From Norana najaformis (taxonomy: Eukaryota > Annelida > Clitellata > Crassiclitellata > Hormogastridae): 64,000 nt of DNA. Every line of letters starts with the position of its first letter. Position 1 is the stretch's first letter. Below are positions 1-12,684 of this stretch, piece after piece. The stretch spans positions 1,116,001 through 1,180,000 of the forward strand of contig OZ029928.1 of assembly GCA_964023275.1 (NCBI GenBank), written 5' to 3'. The notes beneath the pieces are model-generated. The model ran no database searches, was not told the origin of the DNA, and saw only the letters and a list, made by a program, of their open reading frames with translations. Made by a program: the position numbers and the translations under genes.

Positions 1-2450
1 GATAGAAGAATTTCAGATGACTTTGGGTTTGGAATAGGTTAAGCGAAGTGGACAAGTTTCAGCTGTGATTTATAAAAGAAGACGATTCCGTCACCAAGTC
101 CTTCCCGCCAAAGTTCGTTTAAGAGAGAAAAGGATAGTGGCGTTACCTTCGAAATGAGGAAAGGTTGTCAGACTGTTTGATCAAGTTTCATTGAGAGCAA
201 GATTATCTACCGGGTGATACAAGATGCAATTTTGAAGAGAAGGGACTGCAGCGATCCTCCTCTTTGAATTCGCATTTGATTCTGTGAGTAACTTGTGTAT
301 AGAGTATTAGGGTGCTTAGCTAGACTTATATAGTTTAATATGTTTAATGCGTATCTAGTTTGCCTATGGTAGTGTACGTATAGTGATTTATTAGGTAAAA
401 GCTAGTTTATTGGTAAAGATCAGCCTATGTAGATACTTAGGATTGATATTGATAAATGGGGATCTGCTGTGTCATGGTGGATGACTAGGCAGATTCAATT
501 GACCGCCAATAAAGCTCAAAAGATCGCTTGTGGATTTAAGATGCATGATGCAGCATGACGCATCAGAAATAGAACGTCGCCATTCATCGAGCAGGCGTAT
601 TTTTAGAGAGGGTAGAAGAGGCGGTGAACGTTAAAATGTGGGAGTCTTACGCTGGACACGAAAGGGTGAACTCGTGACAAAAATCCTTCATATTTCTCCA
701 GATCGATTTGAAGTTTATACTTCAGATAGCTCCTCAACTCGTTAGGAAGTCATTTCCTAAGTAGCTATAGTAGAACCGTGAACTGTGACCTACCTGTCGG
801 ACGTCTTGTCAGCGGCAGCGTGAAGTAAATTGATCTGCCGTGTAATCGAACGCAATGTTCGTTAGGCGAATTGAGTGAAAATGCCGAGTAACTTTTTCAG
901 CTAAGTTAAACGAAGGAACTATGAAGGAACTGTAACTGGGAAAACTCGAATCAGCTTTAATTAACGTGGGACGGGAAGAGTAAATGCACAAGTTGATAAG
1001 AATATAAGTTGTGCTGGTCTTATATATGCTAGGTTAATGGATTAGAAATTCCCTTGTATATTCATTGAACTCAAAACATTTGACAATCATTGTAATGAAT
1101 TCATAATTTTAAATTGACAATGATCGTAACGAGCCATCATATCACCAAACATCTTATTCTATTGTAAGGGTTTGACAAAGTAAGACTTGGGTTAACTTGC
1201 TAGTCAATAGTAGATTACTTATTGTAGCATACTCCCGGCTCAAGTGCTTAATAAATATAGATTGCTAGCATCTCTTGTTTAATCAATACACTACAGTGAA
1301 ATAGTTTCAAAGGGAGTAATAAACACGGTGTGACAGGAACCTATTCCGAATACAGTGGATATCAAGGTGGTAGAAATCAATTGTTCAAAGATGCAAGGAC
1401 CTGGATTAAGCTCAAATATTTGGCCCAGTGGCTCAGTTGTTATATTTTGTTTGGGTTTGATTTGTGGAAAGGTTTGAGACTGAAATGGCAATTATTGAGT
1501 CCGGGATGGTTTTGTTGCTGTTGGTATCAAGGTTTATGTAAGTTTCGTGACAGATTTCTTGGCAGGGTTGTATATCAGAACATGCTAAGAGTTCTTGGCT
1601 ATAGACTGTACATAGAAGGCTGTTATAGACTTTTTGGTAACATTGTAAGGATGCGAAGGTGTTATTCATGGCTAGTTCTATCCTTTCTGCCTGAGTTTTG
1701 TGTTACTTTCAATGCTAAATCTACCTAGATTGAGCAAAGCCAGCTGGTGCATAATTTAGGACTATTTTTAACCTATCTAAGATAGGTTCTTATCAACTGG
1801 TTCTTGAAATCTGAAAGTTGTAGATGTCAGTTTTATGTTATCGTATCACAACTTGAATATTATATTTTGGCTGCAGTCGCCAGCAAAAGGTAGCAGAAAA
1901 TAAACAAGTGATAAGTAATACAGAAAAGTTTTGGATCTAGTAGTAGATTTGGAGAAATGGCAATATGGTGACCGAACAGAGCGAATCAAGAAGCATAGGT
2001 AGAAACATACAAGCATTTTATACACGGCCAGTTGGTAAGCTAAAAGGAATAGGCATGAAAAGGACGGTAGACTACTATCGAGCAGCTTGTTCTGGCGACG
2101 ACATGAAGTGATGGTTTGGGAGAAAGGGCATTTGTGCATGTACAGAAAAGAGAACAATGATAATGACCAATGCAGTGAGTAGGCCAAACAGATATAGACA
2201 CCGTAATAACTGTCACGGTTTACGTGAGATGGCGAGTTATACCCTAGGCCTAACTAGCCAGGGAGGTTGTGAGCGGTGGCGAGATAAGAAAAATATGTCA
2301 ATGAACACAACACCGACGTTTTACACTTATCTTAACACACTGAACATATATATATACATACACTAGAGTTATATTTACAGTATGTCTTTACGGTTTCTAA
2401 TACCCCGTCGATGGCCGTGCCCTTCCCAGGTCCCCCCCAACCCCAACTGG
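1..2450. other. Intergenic, no recognised gene
   Basis: I see no conserved domain, repeat array or splice-bounded exon here. A 132-codon open frame at 1330-1728 on plus is rich in W, C and Y and matches no family I know; it is probably chance. The sequence is AT-rich with scattered short direct repeats. Confidence 0.5.
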
Positions 2451-2715
2451 TTAAAACTCACGGTTCCGTGGTGGGGTGAGTCCTGAGCGGGGCGAGGCGA
2501 CCGTTTCTTTGTCGTGCGTTTTCACCAAACGTTTCATGACTGTCCCGTAGACGGTTGAAAGAAGCGGCCTGTCCTTGACATGTCCTTGCCACCGGCGGCG
2601 TCCTGAAGCGAGCGACCAAACGTCCTTCAGCGACAACTGACTCCGTTCTTCTACGAAGTTTCGTTCGTTCTGCAACGTCTCTTTCTTCGGCGTCTCTTCA
2701 GTTCGTTCCACGACG

Positions 2716-2939
2716 GACGACACGTTCTTCTGCGAAGACGCTCGTTCCCCAACCGGACGACACGTTCCTCTGCGAAGACGCTCGTTCCCCAACCGGACGA
2801 CACGTTCTTCTGCGAAGACGCTCGTTCCCCAACCGGACGACACGTTCCTCTGCGAAGAATCTTTCGTTCCCCAACCGGACGACACGTTCCTCTGCGAAGA
2901 ATCTTTCGTTCCGCAACCGGACGACACGTTCTTCTGGAA
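2716..2939. repeat. Minisatellite, 40-42 bp unit, about 5.5 copies
   Basis: Units start at 2716, 2756, 2796 (40 bp each), then 2836 and 2878 (42 bp each), with a partial unit to 2939. Each unit begins GACGACACGTTC and ends CCCCAACCG or a close variant. The first three units carry GAAGACGCTCG and the last two GAAGAATCTTTCG, so the array holds two subtypes in blocks. Just distal, a 23 bp motif (GAACTCCGACGTTTCCG...) repeats twice. Open frames in three minus-strand frames across this array are a by-product of the repeat and not genes. Confidence 0.9.
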
Positions 2940-3769
2940 GACTGAACTCCGACGTTTCCGAAGATTGAACTCCGACGTTTCCGAAGATTGAACTCCACTC
3001 CCTTGTTCGCACACCTCGTCCTTTTATCCTCCTCGCTTCGTCGGTCGACGTCATGCCCATCCCATGACCCCTTTGGACCCCACGGCCATCAACCGACCAT
3101 CGACATGTATATTTATAGCCTATAGTCACTTATACAGGAGGCCCTAGGTAATTATTATATATAGACAGTTCACCTGTAAATCAGGGCAATCCGTGACAAT
3201 AACCAAAACAAGCAACTTGTAATTGTAATTAGTAACATTTGTCGCGTCGGTGTTTAATGCACATCAAGCAATGGCGCACAAAAGCCAAGCTGCAATCAGG
3301 TCAATATCCTGAAGGTCAGTCCATTAAGACAGAGAGGCAGCTTACGGCGGATAAGCAAATTGAAGAAGGCAAAGTTTAAGTTGAGAACGAAATGACACAA
3401 GCAACTGCGCAGAACGAACAAACACAAGAAGAGCGCTCCAAAATCTAGGTCCAAGAAATAAAAATGCACGATCACCAAGAAACGTTCTAGTCTTAGGTAT
3501 GGCCAGAGAAAGGCAATCAGATGCCCTGGTTGAATAATGACAAGTGTGGGGAATGAGGACTGGTCCAAGTATATTGGTTGGCCAAACTTCAATGCTTAAT
3601 AAACCTTAAGCCCCAATTTTGAACAATTTTGAAGATTTTGAACGACTTGCCAATACAAGGCAGTGCCAGAAATACCAAACTAGCGTCGGAAACGATGTAG
3701 AAGAAGTAGACTGTATTTAATAGCTTATTTAAAATGGACAGAAATTAAAGCAAAACAAGTTTTGTAGCA

Positions 3770-4075
3770 GAAATTAGTTGTTCAGTTGGATGTTGAAAGA
3801 ATCTACTAAATAAGCTGTTGATTGAACTATTCGGCTGCTTCTAGAATGACTTTCTTCCGTTGGTTGTTGAAGGAATTGTTGATTCGAATGTTGAGCAAGT
3901 TTTTCAGTTGGTTCTTCAGTTTACAGAACAGTTTGTAGTTGAAGGAATTTTCCAGACTTTTGTTAAATTTGTTGTTCAGTCGGCTTCTGAACATGTTTTA
4001 CAACCAGAAACCGACTTTGTTGCTAAATGGTATATTCAGTTGGCTCTTGAAACGAGTTGTATAGTCGGTTGCTGA
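3770..4075. repeat. Degenerate GTTGTTCAGTTGG-type tandem repeat
   Basis: Variants of TTCAGTTGG and GTTGAAGGAATT recur roughly every 30-60 bases. The array is too diverged to set a unit length by eye. A 71-codon plus-strand frame here follows the repeat and is not treated as a gene. Confidence 0.45.
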
Positions 4076-4089
4076 GTAAGCTGGTAATT

Positions 4090-5862
4090 GAACGTGTTGG
4101 TCAATTAGCGGTGACAGGTGCAGTCACAATTCGTCGCATGCAGGGACAGTTTGGCGCACGGATAATTCGGTTATAAAACATATATTATAAAGTAATAGCC
4201 ACATTACAGAAACGAGAACAGGAGCTTCAAGAAAACATTCCACTTTAACGACAATAGTAACACACTATTAATATTCCAGTTAGAAGCCGATAAATGAATG
4301 TTGATTTGAGCCACGTACGCATGCTGTAATATCATGATTATAGGTTTAGTCTAAATTGCATGACCAACTGAGACTGTCGAATGTGAAACAATCCTGTTGT
4401 CTGACGTTTAATCTTAGAAACTTGAATCATTTTGTCCAATAGTATCTGTCCAATAAATACTGTCGTAATGTTGGAGCTGGTGAATCAGACCCGTTATAAT
4501 TCAAAGTGCATGCAGTTATGATACTCTCGTTTTCCATTAAAACACTTCCACTGTTAACTCTAATATCATCGCATCATCTATGGCCTGCCCAGCTTCAGAG
4601 CGTAGCCGTTTCTACAATACTCCTCCAATATTCTCTGTTTGGGCGCGTTTCCAGGCCGTGTAAAATTCGAAATTCAGGGCAGGCTGGTAGGACTCAACCA
4701 CTCTTGTACATGTATAGCGAGGACGTCCAATTGATCTCTTCCAACCTCTTGTAGGGCAGCTATCATGGCACGTTGATCTCTGGCATGGTCCTATAATATA
4801 AATGTTTCTTGCGCAGTCCCAGTTACTATATGAGGTTTCACGTCCTGAGCGCATTGTTCAGTTTTCTTCATAGTTTATTGTCATTTCTTCAATGTCTGAC
4901 AACGCGAGTTTGATTCTCTAGTTCAATTAGAGTTACACTATACGGAGCGGGCAATAATGACAATAGCCTACGACGAACCTTAAGATGTAATTCTACCCAT
5001 AAAGATTGCTATAGCGCCAGAAGACGCTAGACTTTATAAGAGCCTACAACTGATTCTAGCTAGCTCTTACAGCGAACCCTGAGTTCGACCGTCTTCTGTC
5101 GCGTCCAGAGCTCGACTGACTTTTCTCGCGTCTAAGCGGACTCTTTACTTAGCGTGATCTTTCTGCGTATCTCTCCCTGTATCTGTACCCGTCTGTCTTC
5201 CTGTCTCTATTGCAACTGGTTGTGCAATCGCTTTCCGGGTGGGCCGGTTGACTCATTACCAGTTATCAGTCCCAACTCTCTGTCTGAACAAACCAATTAA
5301 TCAGGCGCCCTACCCCTACTTCGCTGGCACGTCCAGGCGTTGATATCAGTTGATGTTTCTGCACTGGCTGTCCCCTCTCTCCATCCTAAACTCCAAAAAA
5401 CTTCAACAACTACTAAACTGAGCGAGTCTGTTAATACTTTCATACGTACTCAAATTAACTTGGTGATAGTCCTGTTCTCTGTTGCAGCGTGCTATGTGCC
5501 AAACAGCCGGAGCCTCAAATTCTGCATCCTATATATATATATATAACACTGGCCAACACATAATTTGTTGCCTCAAATGTTAGAACTGTTTCTGGGTATA
5601 TTTGACCTGCTGATTCCAGAAAAGGCACCAGTTTTCTCCCAGCAGATCTAGTTTTCGAGATATAGAACATTATGCCATATACCAGTCCTTGCCTCTGCTC
5701 GCCCATAAAACATAAGGCTATAGCTATAATTATGTAGTGCTCAATTTATTATGTGATACACTAAATAAACATAATAATACAAATACTTAAAAGAAAATGT
5801 TAGTACCTGAAACTGTACTTATATGATACCAAACAGAACAGGTTTGTTATAAAAATTTCAAG
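4090..5862. other. Intergenic, possible old retroelement tail
   Basis: Mostly featureless. On minus at 4612-4854 a frame contains GWKRSIGRPRY, reminiscent of the basic GRPR motif near the C terminus of some non-LTR polyproteins, but this is weak. A short (TA)n run lies at 5529-5546. On the minus strand an AATAAA signal near 5748 could serve the gene ending at 5863. Confidence 0.35.
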
Positions 5863-7566
5863 TCATTCGACACCGAAGAAGCTCCTTTTGTACGATTTCC
5901 GAGTGTGGCATCTGCCGGAACAATCGCGCATAATATTCCAGCAATAGTCTGCCATCATGTGTGCATCCCATCTTCCTTGATATCGATTTTCCATTGTTTT
6001 GATGTCTTGGTGAAATCTTTCACCTTGCTCTTCGCTGAAGTCACCAAGATTCTCTGGAAAGCGATCTAAGTGACTGTGGAGATAATGGACTTTAATGCTC
6101 ATGTTGCAGCCAAGCTTGTTGAAATGAAGAAGCATATCCTCTACTAGTTGTGCATAATTGTCTGCCTTCTTGTTGCCAAGAAAATTTTTAGTTACAAGAA
6201 CAAAGGAAGACCAGGCACAAGATTCGATTTCATTCATTGATGGTATGAAAAGTGGGTCATTCATAAGTTGCCTGATCTGTGGACCATCGAAGATTCCAGC
6301 CTTCAATTTTTCCATTGTAATTCCTGGTAACTTATGTACTATGTATTCGAAGCATGAACCTTCTTTATTCAAAGCCCTGACAAATTGTTTCATCAGGCCT
6401 AGCTTTATATGTAGTGGTGGCAGTATGATCCTATCTCGTGCCACCAAAGATTCCTTGATTACATTTTGAGCTCCAACCACCATGTCTTTCCTCGAAGGCC
6501 AATCTTTTCTTGTCCAATGTTCATGCTTGGCTCTACTGTCCCAAAGACACAAAAAGCAGGGATACTTTGTGTAGCCACTTTGTTGACCAAGCAGGAAATT
6601 TACCATCTTCAAGTCTACACAAATTACCCATTGATGTTCTTTGTATTTTATCTTTTCCAGTACTAAAGAGATGGCATTGTACTCTTCTTTCATCCTGGTG
6701 GAGTGACCGATTGGAATAGAACCAAATTTGTTGCCGTTATTTAAAAGCACACATTTCAGACTACGTTTTGAACTGTCGATAAAAAGACGCCACTCATCTG
6801 GGCTGTAATCCGACAGACCAATTTTCTTCAATAAGTTGCTGATGTCATTACAGAATACTAGGTTGTTGACTTCGGTAAAGAATGGCAGCAAATCTTTTTC
6901 TCTGTTTCTATAAATTGTAATTTTCGTTCCAGGCTGAAGTGCATTCTTTTCCTTTAGTCTGGACGCAAGCAATTCAGAGGACTCTTTGGAAAGATTTAAG
7001 TCCCTGATCAGATCACTCAACTTTTTTTGGTCAAAACGTTCACTGCGTGAAGTTGATTGGAAATCACTGTCACTGCCCCCACTTTCTTCACTTTCGTCAT
7101 CTTGTCCGATATTGGACATGCAAGTGTCATCGTCTGAGAGCTGAGGTAGTTCGCGAAAAGGTGGAACTGGTACAATATCCGAATGCGGAACAGGTCTACT
7201 GGCTGAAGGTATATCAGGGTAAGACAACTTGTGACGATTATTTCGATTGATGCCTATGATATTAACCATACAAAAGTAACAGTCGTCGAAGTGGTTTATC
7301 TGTTCCATCCAAACCATCGGTACACCAAATTTCAGGCAGCTTCTCTTTCCAATTGTCCAGTGGCGCAATTGTTCAATACAAGTTTTGCATACTGTATGAG
7401 GAGCCCATTGCTTATCTTGATCTCCAAGTTTGACACCAAAATAACCTACATATGCTCTTCTTACAAACTCAGAAATCGGTGTCCTGTTTGTGTTTAGTGT
7501 GTATTCCCCACAAATGTAGCAGAATATGTCTGGATGGTTAATGCAGCTCCGTCTGGAAGTAGCCAT
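5863..7566 (-). CDS. Intact member of a multicopy transposon-like gene family, 567 aa
   Basis: A single uninterrupted frame of 567 codons, started at MATSRRSC because the match with the second local copy (9436 on) begins at the same SR residues. The N-terminal third has paired cysteines (FCYICGEY, VCKTC, DCYFCMV) that look zinc-binding, then an acidic serine-rich linker. The rest has a conserved block (VDLKM, SGYTKYPCFLCLWDSR, LPPLHIKLGLMKQF, SEEQGERFHQD). Similar proteins recur as uncharacterised multicopy predictions in many animals. Spaced acidic residues in the VDLKM and SEEQGE blocks would suit an RNase H-like fold, but I cannot assign a transposase class. It has no introns and two decayed relatives lie at 9.4-13.1 kb, so I infer mobile origin. 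Expression and activity are unknown. Confidence 0.75.
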   Translation of the reverse strand: MATSRRSCINHPDIFCYICGEYTLNTNRTPISEFVRRAYVGYFGVKLGDQDKQWAPHTVCKTCIEQLRHWTIGKRSCLKFGVPMVWMEQINHFDDCYFCMVNIIGINRNNRHKLSYPDIPSASRPVPHSDIVPVPPFRELPQLSDDDTCMSNIGQDDESEESGGSDSDFQSTSRSERFDQKKLSDLIRDLNLSKESSELLASRLKEKNALQPGTKITIYRNREKDLLPFFTEVNNLVFCNDISNLLKKIGLSDYSPDEWRLFIDSSKRSLKCVLLNNGNKFGSIPIGHSTRMKEEYNAISLVLEKIKYKEHQWVICVDLKMVNFLLGQQSGYTKYPCFLCLWDSRAKHEHWTRKDWPSRKDMVVGAQNVIKESLVARDRIILPPLHIKLGLMKQFVRALNKEGSCFEYIVHKLPGITMEKLKAGIFDGPQIRQLMNDPLFIPSMNEIESCAWSSFVLVTKNFLGNKKADNYAQLVEDMLLHFNKLGCNMSIKVHYLHSHLDRFPENLGDFSEEQGERFHQDIKTMENRYQGRWDAHMMADYCWNIMRDCSGRCHTRKSYKRSFFGVE

Positions 7567-8300
7567 AACCTTAAGGATGATCGCATCTGAGGAATTAAAT
7601 GACTAACCTAAAAAATAGTAAGAACATGTAGTTATTTAATGCTCACATTCACAGATTGTTCTTGCGACCAACTCTTAATATGCCCTAAGACGACTGCGGC
7701 TGCTCTAGCTTTCAGGAGGCGGTTTATATAGGCTATAAATGCTGACTTCAGCATAATCTATTTACATAGTTCGAAACCATGAAACGCTGTATAAGCACAA
7801 ATAAATTCTAAATGAGGCCATGAATTTAGTGCTGGGTAAGCTGTAGGCTACTGAATAGTTATTTCGTTGAATCAGCAATATCTCAGCACGCGGCAAGATA
7901 TGCTGATTTTACATTATAAGGATGTAGGCATTATATGAATCAGCAAGAATTGTAATTAGCCATAAATAAAGCTTATTATGACATTTTAGTTTTGCCAAAG
8001 ACATCGTTTAAAGAGTGGACTGGATTTTCTTTACAAAATCGACGATATCTGAGAAACTAGACCTGATGCACTCAATCCAATGACATTTTCTGAATCAGCG
8101 CCTAAAATTACCCCAAGAACAGGTCTAAAACCGAAGGCAACAAGAAAAAAAAATTTTTCTGTTGGCCAGTGTAATATACATAAAATATATATGACTCTAG
8201 AGTCATGCAAAAACAATACAATACATAAAATACAATGCGATGTAACTGAAATTTGACAATGCCCCTTTACAAAGTTTAGAGGTGCACCTTGAAGCCAAAG
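7567..8300. other. Intergenic, no gene seen
   Basis: No domain, exon or array recognised. It holds the presumed upstream flank of the minus-strand gene starting at 7566. Confidence 0.5.
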
Positions 8301-9010
8301 CAACAGGAACACTAAAATCATAAACAGACTGAAAGAGGTAACTTTTCAATTTATAGCGAAAGATAGTTTCGGTGAGAGAGTTGCGAACAAGAAGACATTG
8401 AGAGTTCCAGACGAAAGGACCAGCATCTGTGAATAAACGCCGGCCAAAGATAATACGTGTACCAGGAACAAATTACTTTCCAGAAAATGCTGATCAAAGA
8501 GAAGATCACCCTTTAACAGATCTATAGGGTGCAACTATGGATGATAAGTCTGATGGTAGATGATTTGCAAGTGCAGTATATATGAGGAGTGCCAGCTTGA
8601 AGCGGATAGAGTCAGATTCAGGAAGCCAGTGCAGTGAACCAAGAGCAGGTGTGCTATTGACGCCATAACAGAGTCGAAGACTTAGTTGCGCAACCTGGGG
8701 CATAACTCAAATTAGAGGAAGCAGTGTATATTCAGGGAGACCATAGAATAGACAGTTGCAGTACTCGAGTCTTTTTCAGAATGAGGCAATACATCAGTGT
8801 TTCAGCGACGCTGATTCTAGAATAAAGCGAAGCTGTCGGATCATTCTGAGGTGAAGCAATCATGTTCGAGAAGTTGCAGCCATTTAAAGTTTTACAGAGA
8901 GTGTTGAGTCGAGAATGACTCGAAGATCCCGAACAGTAGAGGATGGGGAGAGTAAAGAGGAGTAATTAGAGAGTGAGAGTGAGGTGTCAGTACCCGCCCA
9001 GCGCTTTCGA
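8300..9010 (-). mobile_element. CR1/L2-like LINE fragment, RT C terminus and 3' end
   Basis: Read on minus, frame-shifted pieces give VRDLRVILDSTLS near 8900, then LGSLHWLPESDSIRFKLALL near 8620, then FTDAGPFVWNS near 8420 followed by LKSYLF. This is the usual order at the end of CR1/L2-type ORF2. At least two frameshifts separate the pieces, and there is no EN or RT core. A 5'-truncated dead copy. Confidence 0.8.
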
Positions 9011-9046
9011 TTGCTAAGCGTCATTGTTTGATGCTTAGTCGTAAGG

Positions 9047-9096
9047 TAGAGGCGCTTAATAAATGTTGAAATAAATAAATAATAACAATAATAACA
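9047..9096 (+). mobile_element. LINE-type 3' terminus
   Basis: AGAGGCGCTTAATAAATG followed by (AATA)n/(AATAAC)n is the usual ending of L2-like elements. It points plus, opposite to the adjacent minus fragment, so it belongs to another copy whose body I do not find. Confidence 0.45.
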
Positions 9097-9435
9097 TCGT
9101 GTAAAAAATTTTATTTTTGTTCCTGGGTAGTAAGTGTTATTTCCTAGTTGCTTTGCCTCAGAAGTACAGAAAAAAATGGCTATTAATCCCCACAAACTTT
9201 GCTTTTATGACCAGGACAGTGATGTTCTGAATTCTACTTACTTTACAGAACATTCAAGATGAATTCAGTACTGAGTAAACTTGGAGTTACTGATAGAACT
9301 TTCTAGGACTTTCGAGAATATTCTAGAACGTCCGAGAACCTTCTAGAACTTTCCAGAAATATGAATTGCAGTATAAATATAGTGGCCCACCAGTTCAGTT
9401 TAGTTGTAGCTGCCTAAGTGGATACATATCTAAGT

Positions 9436-10278
9436 TGGCATCAAGAAGCTACAAACATCCGGCAGACGCATTTGCTATGTCTGCGGCCAATTTATCAAGA
9501 CAAGGGTGAAAAGCACTCTGTGGAAGCATCTGCTAAGATGTGTGAAGCCTACAAGGCATATTTCGGCATGCCTGCCGGGGATCAGGATAAAACATGGGCA
9601 CCTCATTTCGCCTACAAGCATTGCAAGAAATACTGGATGGTAAGATGGACAATTGATACTAGCTTAGATGGCGACATTTTATGTTATAAAAGTTTTAAAA
9701 GTTTGAAATGTTGTAATTTCACAATTTTTGAAAATTCTCAGTGCTACTGAACAAATATGTGATGTGTGAAATATGTTGCGAGAATGTCTTATACATTAGT
9801 CATGGGTGAAATACATTTATTTTGTTATGATCACATTTTCATTTTGTTCTTTTGCAGGATGGTACAGAGAGGAAAAGGGAGCCATGAAGTTCGCTATCCC
9901 AAAGAAATTGGCGAGAACCCACTGACCACTCAAGCAATTGCTACTTCTGCATGGTGGATCCTTCCAAACGTCGGGCTGGCTAAGACTGCACCTGCTATCA
10001 CGTATCTGGACTTTCCTTCATCCATCGCCCCAGTGTCTTGAGCTTCCTGTACCCACTCCTTCGGAGAGAAAGCAACCGTCTTCAGAAGAGAGCAGCAGTA
10101 AATCAGAGAGCGAGGAAGACGTTAGAGATCCAATTACAATTTCCGAGCTGAATTGAGAAGCCCATACAATCCCAACCAAAAAGACCTCAACATTTTGATC
10201 AGAGGACTTGGTCTCACCAAGTCCAATGCCGAGCTTTTGACGTCTAGGCTTGTGGCACTTCCAAACTTTGTATCCTAA
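9436..10278 (+). pseudogene. Broken N-terminal part of the 5863-7566 family
   Basis: Pieces in three frames match the N-terminal part of the intact minus-strand copy in order: CYVCGQFIKTR, then AYFGMPAGDQDKTWAPHFAY (9562 on), an intron-like gap, NCYFCMVDPS near 9930, PVPTPSERK and an acidic serine stretch near 10050-10120, and LTKSNAELLTSRL ending at 10278. One-base deletions interrupt it several times, for example in the first CxxC, and a TGA follows LART. The reading order and the later piece at 12685-13144 show one copy interrupted by about 2.4 kb of other sequence, with about 120 residues missing between. Confidence 0.75.
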
Positions 10279-12460
10279 ATGTGTTATATAAATAGCTACA
10301 AATGCTTGAGCAGAGCCGTGTTACAACATAGATCTCATGTTGATTACATCTGACTCAAGCATCTGTTCATTCGTATGCTACTTCTGCACATGTTCGGCGG
10401 CCATGATGTGGCCGTGCTTTCGCCGCTTGTCATTTCGGCTTAAATTTCGTCTTAAAGCAAAATAGTTTTTCGGAAATTCTTTTGTGTTCGGACTGCTGTT
10501 GTGACCGACTTGGCGTTCAGGTGCTTTTGTACACGAGTTCGTCATGGCTTTTCAGTTTTCGGATAGTTTTCTGTTCGCGATCGACAGGAATCGTTCGCAG
10601 GAATCGTTCATTCTACACTGAAGGGATGACAGGTCGCAACTCACGCCTAACGCTTTGGAATTGTTTCGACTGTCTAGCGGAGAGGGGTCCTACCATCAAT
10701 CGAACGGCTATCCGTCACGAATCAACCTGGTGCTCGAGTTATGCCTGGACGTCACATCTTCTACCACCTGCGGACGCCATCGCCCGTCGTCGTTCTACGA
10801 TTCTGAAACTACTCGGTTCACGAACTCTGAACACGTGATCATCAGTCAACTCGGGATGAAAGACAGTTGGTTGGGTTCACCGTGTGTGCGCGAGTCCGCA
10901 GCTGGTTGCACTTCTAGTTATCTGGACACTGCTTGCTAAATGACGGAATTTTTGTTCTTAGTGACACTTAACACCATTTAAGTTAGCGCACTTTGTGAGG
11001 CACTTAAAAGGCGCTATATCAAGTTTTTATATACATACATACATGACTAATTTAATGTTTTGGCTCCTACATAGATAGTCATAGGATAAAGTTTTGATTA
11101 TATATTATCAAGTTAGCCTTCACAAGAATACATAACAACAATGCAGTTCAGAAGTGCCTAGTTTACTTAGCTATGGCCAGCTAATCTCTAAACTTAATAG
11201 AATATTTATTGACTTCTCTTCCCACTTGAAGATCTGTCTTGGAATTTAGTCTCTCTTCTTCCAGTTCATTGGATGACTGTCCACAGTTTGGATTCTGAAA
11301 TGGAGCCGTGCTCTTTTCCTTTGTTTTTCGATTCTATTCGAATATGGCGACGCCGGCAGAAGAATCCGACTCGCATACAGTACATCAAACGATTGACGAT
11401 CGTTCCTTCATAGTCGTTTCTCCTGATCAGTTCACTGACCCTCCGACTTCATTCGATGACAGTTACACCGATGAAACTTAACTTTTGATTGGTTAAACGA
11501 GTACAATTCGATAACCTTTCGTTGCGATGAAGATTCACAGTTCCTCAGCCACGTCTTTGACTACGGATTACATACACAGTTCGATTTTCGGCCGATTCAA
11601 CTCACTTTCGATCGGTGAGTCCTTCGACTAACTCTGTCGCAATTAAGACTCGAATATTCGCAAGTTACGCAGTAATTAATTTTCCTTAAATTACTGGAAA
11701 AACTCGACTTTCACACGAGTAATGTGAAGGCAGTTCATACGATCTTATCACCTCAGTTGCCCATCGCAAGACTGTTGGTTTTCAACGTTCTTTCATTTAA
11801 ATACCCTTCACAGATCGTCTGCTCGAAGCGTGACGTGGACATCATACGTGGCGAAAACACGATCACCCGATCTGGCTTCCATGGTAAACTGTCGGCTGGA
11901 AAATCAATGGCGTACTTCAAATCTGCCGATTCACTGTCCACAGTATCCCCATTGAATGTTTGACTTGTACAGAAACGCTCAGTCAATACAATATAAACAC
12001 TAAACTAACTAAAATCAAATTATTTACCTAAGCTGGCCATTTATTAATATTAGAATCCTACCTACTCTATAACTGGCCAGCTAATCTTAAGTCTAAAATC
12101 TTAATCAGCTACCCTATATAGTCTGTATACTAAACTTAACATTAAAAAGTATGTACACAGAACACAAGATAATACTAATCAAATGCACAATAAATGGAGG
12201 TTCGCTACAATACTCAGGCAGTGAAATTTGTTGGATGAAAGTGTGCAAGTCGCAGATCAGAGGAAGCGTCACCAAGCTTTTTCCAGCTTCTTCAACCGTT
12301 ACTAAGGGCTCTGCTTCTGCCACAATGTTACCGTTCTGTTCGAGACAATTGGAATCGACTGTAACCCGAACTAGTGGCGTCTCTTCATTGACAGTTCATC
12401 CAGGAGCTTCAAAACTGTGATGCTCCATAACGGGAACAAGTACCCGTCTCTTCCTCTGGC
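10279..12460. mobile_element. Foreign segment inside the broken family copy
   Basis: Lies between the N-terminal and C-terminal pieces of one decayed gene, so at least part is inserted DNA. At 10970-11044 a LINE/SINE-like ending is visible (GAGGCACTTAAAAGGCGC, then a TACA-repeat tail). A motif like GGCCAGCTAATCT occurs twice (near 11174 and 12074), and the part from 11200 to 12150 has no recognised coding content. Confidence 0.4.
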
Positions 12461-12640
12461 TCACTCGGTGCACCTCAAAGAGTAGTACAACAGCATCAAC
12501 CGCTTACTAGACGTGAGGGATCGCCGGATAGTGCGCATTTGACTCAGATGGTAGAAACACGTTCGACAAACATTATTCACATGCTCATTCAAAGTAAGTT
12601 CCTGATCCAAAATCACACCTAGGTCACGAACTGAGGAAGT
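12461..12640 (-). mobile_element. CR1/L2-like LINE fragment, end of RT domain
   Basis: On minus: VRDLGVILDQELTLNEHV, then CRTCFYHLSQMRTIRRSLT. This is the conserved segment after the RT core in CR1/L2-type elements. It abuts the C-terminal piece of the transposon-like gene. Confidence 0.8.
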
Positions 12641-12684
12641 GAAGGAGATATCAGGGAAGAGCCTAAGTAATATGGCCAGATCAA

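Noticed and set aside
1330-1728. 132-codon plus-strand frame
   Set aside because: No domain, no splice or regulatory support, odd W/C-rich composition.
2451-3129. Three overlapping minus-strand frames of 115-187 codons
   Set aside because: They follow the 40 bp minisatellite in all three frames and show its periodicity; not genes.
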